Of a DNA stretch of 64,000 bases, positions 37,801-52,600 are shown piece after piece. Made by a program: the position numbers and the translations under genes. Each line of letters begins with the position of its first letter. Position 1 is the stretch's first letter. This stretch comes from Cliona cf. orientalis (lineage: Eukaryota > Porifera > Demospongiae > Clionaida > Clionaidae): positions 868,001 to 932,000 of the forward strand of contig OZ005704.1 of assembly GCA_963930775.1 (NCBI GenBank). The letters run 5' to 3'. The notes under the pieces were generated by a model, which saw only the letters and a program-made list of their open reading frames with translations, was not told the origin of the DNA and did no database searches.

Positions 37801-40800
37801 CTGGATCTCTGTAGTAGAGCCCTGTTCGCCAGTACTCTATATGAATCTCCTTTGCATCAAAGGAATCAGAAATATCATTTGGCAATTGCTTCGGAAAATT
37901 TGGCAGCAGCTGTGGAGCATTGATGAAAGGATGCTGAGCTGAAACAAACGGTAGAGGACTGCTGATAGTGGGAATGGCAATGAAAGGAGCAGCAGTAGAT
38001 CCAGGAGTGTCAGCTGGGGTCTGGGCATTGATCGAAGAATCAGTGGACATATTCAAGGAGACCTCAGCACTAGCACTGATATCACCAAATGTCCTATTCG
38101 CCTTGGTAGGTGTCACTGGGTGCATACTAAAACTCATTTCTGCCTCGGCATTGTGGCTGTTGGGGGTGACAGGAGGGGGAGCAGGCTCTGAAATTGGAGT
38201 AGACTTATCCAAGGCATAGCAAACCTTTGGAACTGAATGCATAATTCTGGAGAGCAAGCGACTCCAGAATCCAGGAGGTGTGTTGGCTGAGCTAAACATC
38301 ACAAACCTGGAATAGACATGCTCCTTGGTGTCTTCCTTTTCGTCTTCAAACTCCTTTGGTCTTTCATCTGGCAACATGGAGGGGATAAGAAGTCGTTGGT
38401 TATCGAGAGGCAGGGCAATCTCGAATCTGTCAAGCAGAGTGAGGTACTGCTCAAAGTACTGCCATGGAAACTGTTTGTCCTTGAACAGCATGGGGATATC
38501 CTTGGAGTAGAGGATACCGCTCTTAACGAAGGGGTTCCTTTCTTTGATGGTCACTACCTTGGACATCATGTCACAAAGCCAGCGAGGGTCGACAAAGTAG
38601 AGCTCGTGGAGGTTATGTCCACGATCATCATAGTGAAGCAGGGAGCCCACATCAGTCAGGAAGAGAGTTGCTATCTTCAACTCCTCGTCATCTTGCATAT
38701 CGGCCAAATTCATTTGATGCACCATCATACGGAACTCTTCCACATGCATAATGGGCTCACGTATGCCTTGTCTTACCTCCTGCTGGACTGTTTCCAGCTG
38801 TTTATCGAGAGCATGGTAGCTGGCTGGGACCTTCTGCCCCATAATCACCTGGCCTGCTCGATTCTTGTAGTTGGCTGCATGGTTGTAGATGGCTTCCTTG
38901 AGGAGACCGATGTGTTCGATTCGATTTTTGAGGCCAACGGGGAGAACTTCCACAATTTGAAGCTTGTTGTTGTAAGAGGCAGCCAGTGTGCCAACACGTT
39001 GAAGCAAGGCATCAATCTCTCCCCTTTCTTTGTCAGGTATTTCATCCAGGTGAGTACCGATGATGATAATACAGGAGCGAGGTGCTCGAAGGGCAATGTT
39101 GTTGAGCCAAGGCCTCAGCTCCTCCACACCTTCGTCTCCATGCTTCAGGTTGAAGAGAAGCAGGTAGAGGGAGCGTTGAGAGAGGAAGCACTGGTGGGTG
39201 GCGTAGTACTCTTCTTGACCACTAAAATCCCAGATGCTGAAGTGAAAATTTCTCCTTCCCACACTAGGACGGTACCACCACTCACTCATATCCACCCCAA
39301 CTGTTGACTTATCTCCGTATTCTTTCCCCCGGAGTCGAGCTACCAACGTGGTCTTACCACGATTAGCATAACCAACAAGCATGAGTTTCATGCGATAGAA
39401 GCCTCTGGCACTACGAAGCTTGCTGTTCAGGTAGCGGATGCAAACACGACACTCCTGCAGGTTTTTTGGTGGATCATTGAGGTCCTTGAGACCGGCCAGA
39501 TTGAGGTGAGAGAGGTAGGAAAGTTGTCCCATCTCAGCAGGAAGTGTCAGGATGTCAGGATTATCGCTGAGAGTAAGTGAGTGAAGTGTGGTGAAGGAGC
39601 AAATGCAAAGAGGCACATTGCGGAACAGATTCTTGGCCAAGTTGAGGGAGCTGATGGCTGGAGCGATGACATTGGGTGGCAGGTTTTTGAGCAGGTTGTT
39701 GGAGAGATCAAGAACCATGAGGCAAGGGGACCACTCTGCTACATCGGGGATCTCGGTAAGCCTGTTGTTGGAGAGATTGAGCTCTCTCAAGCTTGGAAGC
39801 TCAAGAAGACACTTTGGGATTGTGACCAGCTCATTATGTTGGAGATCGATCTTTACAACCTGCAGTGTACAAGAATTAAGGAAAGCAATAATCATTATTG
39901 AGTATCTGTGGTTGCTAAACTGAAAACGAGACATGTTGGCAAGGTTATCTCTAGTTTAAAAATGCACACAATGGACTGCAGCAAAAACAGTGAGCCATTT
40001 TTAGATCAGATTAGAAAACAATGCTACATGAAACGAATTCAAAGCAGCTGCCAAATGTATACCATGGAGTGAAGCAGGCCCCTTCAGTATATTCAAAACA
40101 ATATACACACATGACTATAGTCGAGTGCTACACATCTGAGATATATAAGGTAAACTTTCAGCTTTGATCTTTCTCTCTCTGTATCTCTCCGATAAATACC
40201 ATTTAAAGTAATTGTTCCATGCACCCTCATTTCCTAGGGATCATGCATGTGTTCCTCTACAAATATGACAGTTTTATTGTAGCCATTGTTCATGTGTATG
40301 CATATGATTTGTACATATGTATATGTACGAGGAATAGGGAGGGAGGGAAAGAGAGGGGGGAAGACAGAGGGCTGACCTGCTTCAAGTAGGTGGCCATTTC
40401 TGGAGGGAGGCTCTTGAATCCATTCCTGGCCAGCCTCAGCTTCCTCACCCAGGCAATCTTCCTCAGCCAGGCTATATCGAGTGAGAGTAGGCGTAGTCCA
40501 TGCCAGTAGACGTAGCCTTCCTCCTGGTTCACATCTGTCTTCAGGAGTAGCTCATCTCTCACCTGACTCTGCCCATTGCGACGAGCAATCTCGATTGGTA
40601 CAACGGTTGAGATATTACCGGACAACACAGCTTTTTGTACATCACCAAACGCATCATCTTCATAATCTTGCTTGTTTTGCAAGCCTGGTGCTGACTCACC
40701 GAAAAGCTTTTGGATAATTGCTTTATCTCCCGTCTGGGCGGCTATGATCAACAGCAACATGGCTTGAGCCTGTGGCTTCTTCTCTTCCTTGGCATACTGT

Positions 40801-42823
40801 AGGCATGATAGGAGCTCCTTAGCTCCCTTCACGACCAGCTTTCCAATGTTAAGGTGATTGTCGTTTTTCACAGCAGCTCTGAGAGCTCGATTGAGGCAGT
40901 CAGGTTCGAGGCTATCGGCTCCATTTTTAAGCAGTTCAGTGAGCTTAAATGTATCTTCGTTGGTTTCAACCACTTTCATGATCTCTATAAAATTTCAGGA
41001 TTGAATATGAGTGTATACTCTAAGACGCATAGGAAAGGGGTGGATAGTGCAAAGCGTTTATTCTGTTATGTGACATTGTTGGCTAAGTCTAGAAAAACCA
41101 CAATGCAGCTGGACCTATGCCCCTGAAATAATCAACACAGTTGGATAATACGAGGTTGTATTTCATAACAGTCAAGCCAACATGCACACAACTGGACGAC
41201 CCATGCTGTATATTGCAGTATTATGAGCAAGTTTATTAATAGGAGGGATAGAATCTCACAACTAGACCTGTTTACCACATACTGATTTTTCAGCTCACCT
41301 TCACTTTGTAGAAGTTTCATAATAATATTGGATCTTGCTGCCTGCCTCGGAGTTTTTCCATATTGATCCACGAGGCCAATGTCAGCACCATGTACCAATA
41401 GCTCTCGAACACACTGGCTGTGACCATTGCTCGCTGCTAAGTGAAGGAGTGTGTATCCTTTGTTTGCTGGACAGTTCACATTTGCATTGCCAGTTAAGTT
41501 GAGCAAATACTTCAAAACTTCAGGTTTTCCACTGGCGGCAGCTTCGTGCAGTGGTGTGTAGCCAAAAGCTCCCTTTCTGTTGGCTAGCCTCTCTGCTAGA
41601 CACTCAATATCATCAAGAAGGTCGACATAAGCTTTTATGCTCTTCATATTACCCTCACGGCACAGTTTGTGGAGTGTACATGACTTCTTCTCATTAATAC
41701 GAAATTGAAGAACGTTACTTTGCTTTTTAATAACTGAAAATTCATCCTTTGCTTCCATAAGTTGACCCTGTAATTGCACTATCTCTTTATTGTTTTCTGT
41801 TTGCAGTGTATGAATCTTATCTATATGCTTCTTACTCGTGTTTTCAATCTCTAGCAGACCAGCAGCAATGGTCTCATGTTTTGCTTGAGAAACTTCCCTG
41901 ATACTTATGCCATACTTTGGCATCTTTTTAAGTGTAGCAACTGTCTCACACAGCTTTTGAGCATTCGGGCGTTCAGCATGATCATCCTTTAAACAGTCAA
42001 GTACTGTAGCTAGGAGAGGGTGGCTTGGATCGATTTTACTAATGTGATTTTGTCGTCGTTCTTGTTCCGATATTCGCTTCTCAAGTAGTCCTAAACCTGC
42101 CACTTCCACCTCCTTTCGTCGATTTCCAGGCTTAGGAAAGAGTTGTGTCATAGTCTGGACAGCGATGACTCCAAATGAGAAGCAGTCAATCTTCTCTGTG
42201 TACACTGGATTATCTTTAACAGCTTCTGGAGGCATGTAGACATCTGTACCTGGACACATGGTGAAGGTAAGGTGAGTTGCTCTAGGGTTCATGTCCCCCA
42301 GTCTTGCCATTCCAAAGTCAGTCACCTTTGCTTGATTGTTGCCAATCATCAGCACATTGTTGCTGGAGAGATCTCGATGGACAATACCATTGGAATGGAG
42401 AAATGAGAGAGCTAATGTGATATCATGGCATATATTGACCTGAATGTGGTAGGGGATCAGCTGTGGGGAGCTTTCCAGAAAGTGGGTCAAGCTGCCGTCC
42501 ATCAGCTCCATTAGAAGAACTGGCAGGTGTGTGTCAGGATCTTGGTACATGCCCAGGTACTGGATGATGTTGGGGTGTCTTATGGTGCTCAGGAACTCAC
42601 ATTCTTGCTCAAACCTCCTCATTGGTAGTCGGTGCTCTCTGTGAGGTGCTGTTAGCTGCTGTGCAGTTGGATCAGAGAGAGTTTCGTGAATGATTTTAGC
42701 AGCACAGAGGAGACCATCACATTCAGCCTTGCAGACTTTTCCATAGGACCCTACACCAAGAACTTGGTCCTTGAAGAGTTGAATACTTCTGAAATGAAAT
42801 TCCTTTTCCCATTTATGAGCCAT
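34835..42823 (-). CDS. ROCO-4: dual-kinase LRRK-like protein with second-kinase pseudokinase signature
   Basis: Model: complement(join(34835..39859, 40377..40984, 41299..42823)), 7158 bases, 2385 residues; phases fit. The N-terminal kinase is complete (GVGSYG, AAK, HRD, DFG). Exon 2 is two codons longer than in the paralogues (608 against 602 bases). Roc has GYANRGKT, DFSGQ and THLDE. The second kinase has GKGGYRKV (third loop Gly replaced by Arg) and YRN where the catalytic Asp is expected; AIKK and DFG are kept. The C-terminal linker (NFFSDSGRTTAITDQ) is shared only with ROCO-6. Intron 2 (39860-40376) matches that of ROCO-6, and the exon 2 donor is GTCAGC. The frame of exon 3 stays open 25 codons into the intron with a Met, so an internal start is possible but less likely. 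The first half of exon 1 resembles ROCO-1 and the second half ROCO-6, suggesting exchange between copies. Confidence 0.87.
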
Positions 42824-43261
42824 AGTGGATAACTAAACACTAAATGCCAACTTGGCAATGAAGGTACTGGCTGATCATGAGATCATGATTGGAGTCAGGG
42901 TCACATTCAAACCACAAAGTAGACATTGTCATTACTTCATTAGGAGTTTTTAGAATACAGTGAGTCAGACTCAAAGGTTGTTTACTACTTATTACTTATC
43001 ACTTTATGATAATTCTGAATTCAAAATGAACACAACAGTCTCCTTTATAGATAGTACACACAGATAGTGCTCTAACTTGCAAATGTGCTTGATAAGCCTT
43101 AGATATAGCACTATAGCAGAAATAATACATAATAATATAAGTAATAAACCATCTCCCGAGATTTGTATACACTGTAGAAGCACAAATCCTAATCAGGGCA
43201 AAGCCCAAGGATGAGTATGACTATTATAAAACCGAAGGATTGAAGATAAGCCTAGCTACAG
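42824..43261. other. Intergenic, upstream flank of ROCO-4
   Basis: No gene or repeat structure recognised. It is homologous to 9269-9630 upstream of ROCO-1, so it probably carries the ROCO promoter, but no specific site could be named. Confidence 0.4.
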
Positions 43262-44320
43262 TTATTGCTTCAATAGCTGTGACTCAAGTTCCTTAACTCG
43301 TTCCCGAGCTTTTGCTTTTTTAGTTTTTACTTCCTCAAGTTGTCTCTCAAGTTCCTCAATCTCCCTCGCTTTCTCTCTCTCTAATTGCTGAATCTTCTCT
43401 TCTTCTTGTTCTCTCAGCCTCTGAATATCATGCTCCTGTCGGACAATGTCATCAGCAAGCCTTACACTTTCACTGTAGTCACTATTCTTCTTTAGCGTAG
43501 CAAGAAATTTACAGATCTGGAGAGCTGAAGGTCGCTCGACATCTTTGTCTTTGAGACAGTTAAGTGTGATGGCAAGAAGAGGACGGCTTGGATCAATTTT
43601 GCCGATATGATTTTGTCGTCGTTCACGTTCTGTTATTTTCCTTGCAAGTATTCCAGTGTCCTTTTGTCGATCTCCAGGCTGAGGAAAGAGTCGTGTCATA
43701 ATCTGGACAGCGATGACTCCAAATGAGAAGCAGTCGATCTTCTCAGTGTACACTGGCTTATTTTTAAGAGCTTCGGGAGGCATGTAGACATCAGATCCTG
43801 GACACAAGGTTAGGGTGAGCTGAGGGTTCAAGATTCCTAACTGGGCCATTCGAATATCACCAATCATCAGCACATTGTTGCTGGAGAGGTTTCTGTGAAT
43901 GATCCCATTGGAGTGGAGAAATGCAAGAGCAAGAGAGATGTCATGACTGATGTTGACTTGGATGTGGTAGGGGATCGGCTGTGGGGAGCTTTCCAGAAAG
44001 TGGGTCAGGCTGTCATCCATCAGCTCCATTAGAAGAACTGGCAGGTGTGTGTCAGGATCTTGGTACATGCCCAGGTACTGGATGATGTTGGGGTGTCTTA
44101 TGGTGCTCAGGAACTCACACTCTTTCTCAAACGTCCTCATTGGTAGCCTGTGCTGTAGATTTGGATCGAATAGATTTTCATCGTACAGCTTAGCAGCACA
44201 GAGGAGGCCATCACATTCAGCTTGGCACACTTTTCCACAGGATCCAATCCCAAGAATCTTATTTTTGCGGAGCTGAATTACTTTGAATCCCACTTCTTTG
44301 TCCCATGTGTCCTGAGCCAT
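43262..44320 (-). CDS. Single-domain pseudokinase with coiled coil, DFG motif deleted
   Basis: 352 residues from the Met at 44320. An upstream in-frame Met at 44365 would run translation through the NRF1-like site, so the start matching the 19905 paralogue is preferred. The kinase domain has loop GIGSCG, Lys44 and HRN at 142-144. The activation segment goes from MIGDIR directly to MAQLGIL: seven residues including DFG are missing (21-bp deletion, junction near 43850). Both metal-binding and catalytic Asp are therefore absent, so the protein cannot be a conventional kinase. The frame is nevertheless intact through YMPPEA and a charged coiled coil (QQLEREKAREIEELERQLEE). The deletion is a multiple of 3 and no stop has appeared, consistent with a retained scaffold or decoy role, or with recent duplication. 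It is head-to-head with the chimeric KLC pseudogene. Confidence 0.75.
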   Translation of the reverse strand: MAQDTWDKEVGFKVIQLRKNKILGIGSCGKVCQAECDGLLCAAKLYDENLFDPNLQHRLPMRTFEKECEFLSTIRHPNIIQYLGMYQDPDTHLPVLLMELMDDSLTHFLESSPQPIPYHIQVNISHDISLALAFLHSNGIIHRNLSSNNVLMIGDIRMAQLGILNPQLTLTLCPGSDVYMPPEALKNKPVYTEKIDCFSFGVIAVQIMTRLFPQPGDRQKDTGILARKITERERRQNHIGKIDPSRPLLAITLNCLKDKDVERPSALQICKFLATLKKNSDYSESVRLADDIVRQEHDIQRLREQEEEKIQQLEREKAREIEELERQLEEVKTKKAKARERVKELESQLLKQ

Positions 44321-44407
44321 TTCTGATGGGTTATCGTGATCCCTATTCGTGCGCATGCGCATCAAATTTGCTCCTCCCAGTCTCCATGATCGTCGCGTGA
44401 AAGATTG
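44321..44407. promoter_or_regulatory. Putative bidirectional promoter with NRF1-like palindrome (second copy)
   Basis: TGCGCATGCGCA at 44350-44361 sits between the minus-strand pseudokinase start and the plus-strand kinase remnant, as at 19946-19957. The flank is homologous to that copy but has small deletions. Confidence 0.45.
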
Positions 44408-45961
<1,554 letters not shown>

Positions 45962-46683
45962 TGTGGACTAGTGATACTAAGCATTCCATCTTCATTAATC
46001 ACTTCTCTCAGGTCTTCAAGGATTTATAATATTCTATGTACATGTACATAGTGCAGTATAATAATTATTGTACAGATCAAGGCTATTACACGAACACAGC
46101 TTCACATCAGTCCTACATTCGTGTATGTGTTATAGCTAGTATATATGTAATAGATAAACTATGGTTGCCCAGGATATACCGTTCATATACCACCCTGAGC
46201 TCGAGGGCGTAGCCCGAGAGCGAAGGTGGTATATGAATGGTGTATCCTGGGCAAACATAGTTTATCTGTTTAATATCTTGACCGTGATTGGTCAGTGTAA
46301 TTAGCAGACTGTTTAGTTTTTCATATTTGAAACTTGAAGAGTTGGAGTATAGTAGGTAGCTAGATCTATCATAATGACAATCTGTACAATAGTTAGTGTA
46401 TCAAGCTGGAACCCTCCTCAGCTAGTGATTGTATTATGTGTGGGATCTACTGGCTATAGCTAGTGAAAAGCTAGTAGCTACAACACAAACTTAGCATGCT
46501 AGTGCAACTGTGTTATTGGACTATTGTCAGGGGTAGGGAGTTATAATGCCTGAGGGCTGGGGTATATGAGAGTTATACCATGGCTGTTACCTAGGATACA
46601 AGGCTAAGTCATGATATTAATATATATATAATGGCTATATACTTATAATACCTTAGGGTAAGTGTTATATACCACATCCTTAT
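45962..46683. other. Intergenic between KLC pseudogene and ROCO-5, with about 490 bp of inserted sequence
   Basis: The corresponding gap in the first unit is only 240 bp. The extra sequence (about 46140-46630) contains the palindrome at 46153-46267 and a partial further copy of its GGTATA...CATATACC motif near 46560-46590. No gene seen. Confidence 0.5.
46153..46267. mobile_element. Palindromic element with long inverted repeat
   Basis: Arms of about 43 bases (AGATAAACTATG ... and its inverse CATAGTTTATCT) enclose a GAGCTCGAGGGCGTAGCCC loop that is itself a hairpin. Present only in this unit. It could form a strong cruciform or RNA hairpin. Probably a foldback MITE. Confidence 0.65.
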
Positions 46684-49600
46684 TTATTTTGTTTTGATTT
46701 TTTGCACTACTGCACAAAGCTGAGGCCTTGGAGGTGGCAGCCTCAAATACTCTTCTAACTGTTCCTTAGTTTGAAGTTGGTACAGTCTTCCCTCCCAGTA
46801 GTACTCCAGCCTACAATTCTCCGTAGCAACAGTCACCTGTATTTGATTAAGGAGAATTTGAAGCTTCACTGGATAGTTGCATCTGACTACTATTGTCTGC
46901 TCTGAATCTGGCAGCTTCACATTGAAGGACTCCACGACTGTGGTGGTGGCTCGGGGATGTACACTTTGGATGTATAACTCAGGAGTCATTGTGGGGCTAG
47001 GGGTCTTTACTTCCTCTTCATCACCTTCCTCATAATCACTAATTGTAAGAGATCGATTAGTATCTACTGTGGTTATATTACCTTCGGTAAAGAAGTTGGT
47101 ATTCCTGTTCCTTAGGCTGTCTGTTCTGGTAGAATTCATAGAGAAACTCTCACTAAGTGAGAGACTGAGCTCTAGGGGCTGTGCATCCCTATCAGGGGTG
47201 TAGGCTATGTTGTCATAAGGGGTAACAGCTTCAGCAGATTCACCATATGGAGCGGACTTGATGTGTGTACCATCTCGGAACTGACCTCGGTGGATCGTTC
47301 GACGCACAGAGTTGTGATTTTCCAAAAAGCCAGGTGAATTTTCTTCAAGCAATTTCACTTGCCCCATGGTTTTAGCATCATAGGCTTCCCACATGATGAC
47401 AGTACCACTCTGACCATTTGTAAACAGAGCTTCATTTCTTTCCGTGGTACTCTGATCAAAACCTTCCACCAAAGGTTGGAATCCCTTACCTCCACTTGCC
47501 ACAATGGCTTTCTCAAATTCACAGGGACCTGATGATGGAATGCAAGTGAGGAATCGGACATAATCACTGTAAGGATGGAAACAAGCTAGAAGTTCACCTT
47601 CATGGAACACCATGATGTGTCCAGAGGCCATGCCTACCCAGACTGTATCCAGGGCAGGTGTCATAGCAGTGATAAGTAGGTCTGGGTCTTTGGTGTCTGG
47701 GAAGACTCTCTTCAGGTGCTTTGCTGTATCAACATCATATATGTGGCACTTATTGTAAGCATCCCAGGCAGAGAGAATGCATCCACCAAGATGAGCGCTC
47801 CAGATGATATTACTGTTGGAGTCAAAGGACAGCTGACCAATATAGGCTTCTCGCTCTTTCTCATGATGGATCGAGCCTTCGAGAGCAAGATTGTCAAAAT
47901 TGAGGAAGTAGATGTACCTCGTATGAGCAACCCAGACACACTGTTTGGTGCAGATGATACCATCAACAGCATGCTCTGAGATGTACTTGTACCTTGGCTT
48001 GATGTTGGCTCGTACTCCACTGATGTCATTGTAAAAAGAGAAGCAGTATCCTTCGAGAGTGCCCAAGTAGACCGCTTTATCAGTAGCTGTGATACAGGAG
48101 ACGGAGTTCTCGCGCATGCGAACGTTGTGCACCAATTCTCTTGAGCCAACGCTGAAAATATCAATAACTCCATATTCGATTCCGGCTCTTGACCCCACCC
48201 AAACATGATTGCCACAAAGTGCCATGCACTGGACTTGGTTGTCTTTGATGAAGGTTCGGTTGACCTTCACCATGGTGTGGATGTTGAACATGCTGACCTC
48301 AGCACCTTCAGCTCCATCACAGCACACCCAGAGCTCACTCTGAAGCCGGTTGGGGTGCCCAGCTATGGCAAAATTGGAGGGAGATATGGCTATAGCTCGA
48401 CGAAGTGACTGCTTTCCGCTGATTGGTTGCACACACATCACCATCTGGGTAGCTGACCCACAGACTTTCTTGATGACAGTGTCAGTGTCAAAGCGATTCT
48501 TAGGGTTGTCTTCCCAGCAACCCTGCATGACTTGAGTGAGGTAGTGGTAGCCTGTACGAGAAAGATCGATGTCTTGAAGCCTGGGACGATCACCCTGTTT
48601 GACGGCTACGTCAATTCTGTGAGGAGGGATGTTGTGATAAGGATGTCTACGAGTGATGATCTGATAGAGGAACATGCCAAAGGAGAAGATATCAGCTCTG
48701 TGATCATAGACTGAATGCTGCTTTTGCTTACTGATGTGAAGAACTTCTGGAGCAACAAATCCCTGTGTGCCTTGGAGGCCTCTTGCTCCAATGGGGGGTA
48801 GGTGGGTGGCAATACCAAAATCAGCCACTTTGCAGTGGCAGAGTGAATCTGGATCGAGAGTCCACAGCAAAACGTTGGCTGCTTTGAGATCACGGTAGAT
48901 GATGCCTCGACTGTGAAGAAAGCGAAGAGCAGCTGCCACTTCTGCAGCTATCCTGAAAATGGTTAGACGATGAACAGGGATCTTCTTCCTGAGAATTGGG
49001 AACTCGAGAGACTTGAGTGGAGCCTCTTCAAGCACAAGAGCCATCAAGGGATGCACACAGACCCCAATGAGACACACTAGGCAGGGATGGTGGCACTGCT
49101 GGAGCAGCTTGGCTTCTGAACGGAGCTCAGTGAAATCCTCTTCACTACAAGAGAGATACTTCTTGATGGCTACAGACTTTCCTTTGAATTTTCCTCGATA
49201 CACCTTCCCATAGCCTCCCTTACCGAGCAGCGAGGTATCATCTTCTTGGTAGTTGATCTCGTCAGCATCCAGAAGAATCTCTGGATCGATATCTTCAAGG
49301 AGGAGATCTGGAACAATATCAGCCAAAGATACTGTGTGATTTTTGGCCGGATCATCTCGGTAGTAACCACACTCCATTGTTGTTTCATTCTTTGCAATCA
49401 CAGGCAGGCACTGTTCTACTTTGAACTCAAAAGGTCTGGCTCGTCCTTGTTTAATACACTCGAAACAAGGCACCTTCTGCTCGAGGCCATTAGAGCCATC
49501 TTTACCTTCCTGGAGACCAGGGTACCACTCACTGACTAGTGATATCACAAGATCGACAAGTTGGCAGATAATCTTCTTTCCAGATATGTTAGCTGAGGCA

Positions 49601-52600
49601 ATCACACGAATACCCTCTTTCTTTTTTCTTTTGAACTGCTTGGTGCCAGTAAGGGACTCAATTTGGAACATAATCTCTGGATCTCTGTAGTAGAGCCCTG
49701 TTCGCCAATACTCAAGATGGATATCATCAGTGTCAAAACAATCAGAAATATCATTTGGCAATTGCTTCGGAAAATTTGGCAGCAGCTGTGGAGCATTGAT
49801 GAAGGGTTGCTGAGCTGAAACGAACGGTAGAGGACCACTGATAGTGGGGGCAGCAATGAAAGGAGCAATAGATCCATCAGTGCCGGCTGGGGTCTGGGCA
49901 CTGGTTGAAGAAGCAGTGGACATATTCAAGGAGACCTCAGCACTAGCACTGATATCACCAAATGGCCTATTGGCCTCAGTAGGTGTGGCAGGGTACATGC
50001 TGAAGCTCATTTCTTCCTTGTTGGGGATGACAGGAATGGGAGCAGGCTCTGAAGTTGGTATGGACATATCCAAGGCATAGCAAACTTTTGGAACCGAATG
50101 CATGATTCTGGAAAGTAAGCGACTCCAGAATCCAGGAGGTGTGTTAGCCGAGCTGAATATGATTAATCTGGAATAAATATGCTCTTGGGCATCTATCTTT
50201 TCGTCCTTTAATTTCTTTAGCCTTTCGTCTGGCAACATTGAGGGAATAAGAAGTCGTCGGTTATCAAGAGGCAGGGCAATCTCGAATCTGTCAAGCAGAG
50301 TGAGGTACTGCTCGAAATACTGCCATGGGAACTGCTTGTCCTTGAACAGCATGGGGATGTCCTTGGAGTAGAGGATACCACTCTTAACGAAGGGGTTCCT
50401 TTCTTTGATGGTCACGACCTTGGACATCATGTCACAAAGCCAGCGAGGGTCGATAAAGTAGAGTTCATGGAGGTTGTGTCCACGATCATCATAGTGAAGC
50501 AGGGAGCCCACATCGGTCAGGAAGAGAGTTGCTGTCTTCAACTCCTCATCATCTTGAATATCGGCCAAATTCATTTGATGCACCATCATACGGAACTCTT
50601 CCACATGCATAATGGGCTCACGTATGCCTTGTCTTACCTCCTGCTGGATTGTTTCCAGCTGTTTATCAAGAGCATGGTAGCTGGCTGGGACCTTCTGCCC
50701 CATAATCACCTGGCCTGCTCGATTCTTGTAGTTAGCTGCATGGTTGTAGATGGCTTCCTTGAGGAGACCAATGTGTTCGATTTGATTCTTGAGGCCGACG
50801 GGGAGGACTTCCACGATTTGAAGCTTGTTGTTGTAGGAGGCAGCCAGATTGCCAACACGTTGAAGTAAGGTATCAATCTCTCCCCTCTCTTCGTCAGGTA
50901 TTTCATCCAGGTGAGTACCGATGATGATAACACAGGAGCGAGGTGCTAGAAGGGCAATGTTGTTGAGCCAAGGCCTCAGCTCCTCCACACCTTTGTCTCC
51001 ATGCTTCAGGTTGAAGAGAAGCAGGTAGAGGGAGCGTTGAGAGAGTAAACACTGGTGGGTGGCGTAGTACTCTTCTTGACCACCAAAATCCCAGATGCTG
51101 AAGTGAAAATTTCTCCTTCCCACACTAGGACGGTACCACCACTCACTCACATCCACGCCAACTGTTGATCTGTCTCCATATTCTTTCCCTTGGAGTCGAG
51201 CTGCCAACGTGGTCTTACCACAATTAGCATAGCCAACAATCATGAGTTTCATGCGATAGAAGCCTCTGGTGCTGCGAAGCTTGCTGTTCAGGTAGCGGAT
51301 GCAATCACGACACTCTTTTTGTAGGTTTTTTGGTGGATCTTTGAGGTTCTTGAGACCAGTCAGATTGAGGTGAGTGAGATATGAAAGTCGTCCCATCTCA
51401 GCAGGAAGAGACCGGATGTCAGGATTATCGCTGAGAATGAGAGAGTGAAGTGTGATGAAGGAGCAAATACAAAGAGGTACGTTGCGGAACAGATTCTTGG
51501 CCAAGTTGAGGGAATTGATTGCTGGAGCGACGGCATTGAGTGGCAGATTATTGAGCTGGTTGTTTGAGAGGTCGAGAACCGTGAGGCAAGGGGACCACTC
51601 TGCTACGTCGGGGATCTCGGTAAGCCTGTTGTTGGAGAGATTGAGCTCTCCCAAGCTTGGAAGCTCAAGAAGACATTTTGGGATCATTCTCAGCTCATTA
51701 TGCTGGAGATCAATCATTACAACCTACAAAAATATAATAATTATTATGGTGAGAATTATCTCCATGCAGCATAAGTACCATAATCTAATTTAGGCAGACT
51801 ATGGGTGGTATTTCTCAGTTTAGGCTCAGACGGGAGATTGGATCACATGAGGTCCTGATTTGAGCACACTGTGGCCACTGTGTTATTGTATTCATTCATC
51901 ATAGAGCCAGAGTGTTTCACCATGCAGGAGAAAAAAATTCACTTATCATGATTACATAGAGGATATGGCAACTGGCTCTCTTTCAAGCAACTACAATGCT
52001 TATGCATAAGGCTCATAATTATGTTAATTAAACATAAAGCACTAAATCTTGCTTTTGATTGTCAAAACATTCATGCGTAAGTCGTCTGTACTAATTTATT
52101 TAAACTTAAGTGTCAATATGTACTACTTCCCAGCGGCTATGTATTATCACCCACACACCCCCTGTGATATCTTTTAGTTCTGTGTCTTGTGTATAGGCCC
52201 CAACCATAAAATTACAGTCCAGTAGCTGTATGTGTCACCAAAGACATGCAGCAAAGGGGAAGGGAGTATAACATAATAATTATAATATTATTATTATAAC
52301 TGCGGAAATCATGGCACTACCTACTTGCTTCAAGTAGGTGGCCATTTCTGGAGGGAGGCTCTTGAATCCATTCCTAGCTAGCCTCAGCTTCTTCACCCAG
52401 GCAATCTTCCTCAGCCAGGTGATATCAAGCGAGAGTAGGCGTAGTCCATGCCAGTAGACGTAGCCTTCCTCCTGGTTCACATTTGTCTTCATCAGTAGTT
52501 CCTCTCTCACCTGACTCTGCCCATTGCGACGAGCAATCTCGATTGGTACAACGATTGAGATATTACCGGACAGCACAGCTTTTTGTGCATCACCAAACGC

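Noticed and set aside
44321-44365. N-terminal extension of the pseudokinase from the Met at 44365
   Set aside because: The added 15 codons lie over the NRF1-like promoter palindrome and are not present in the 19905 paralogue.
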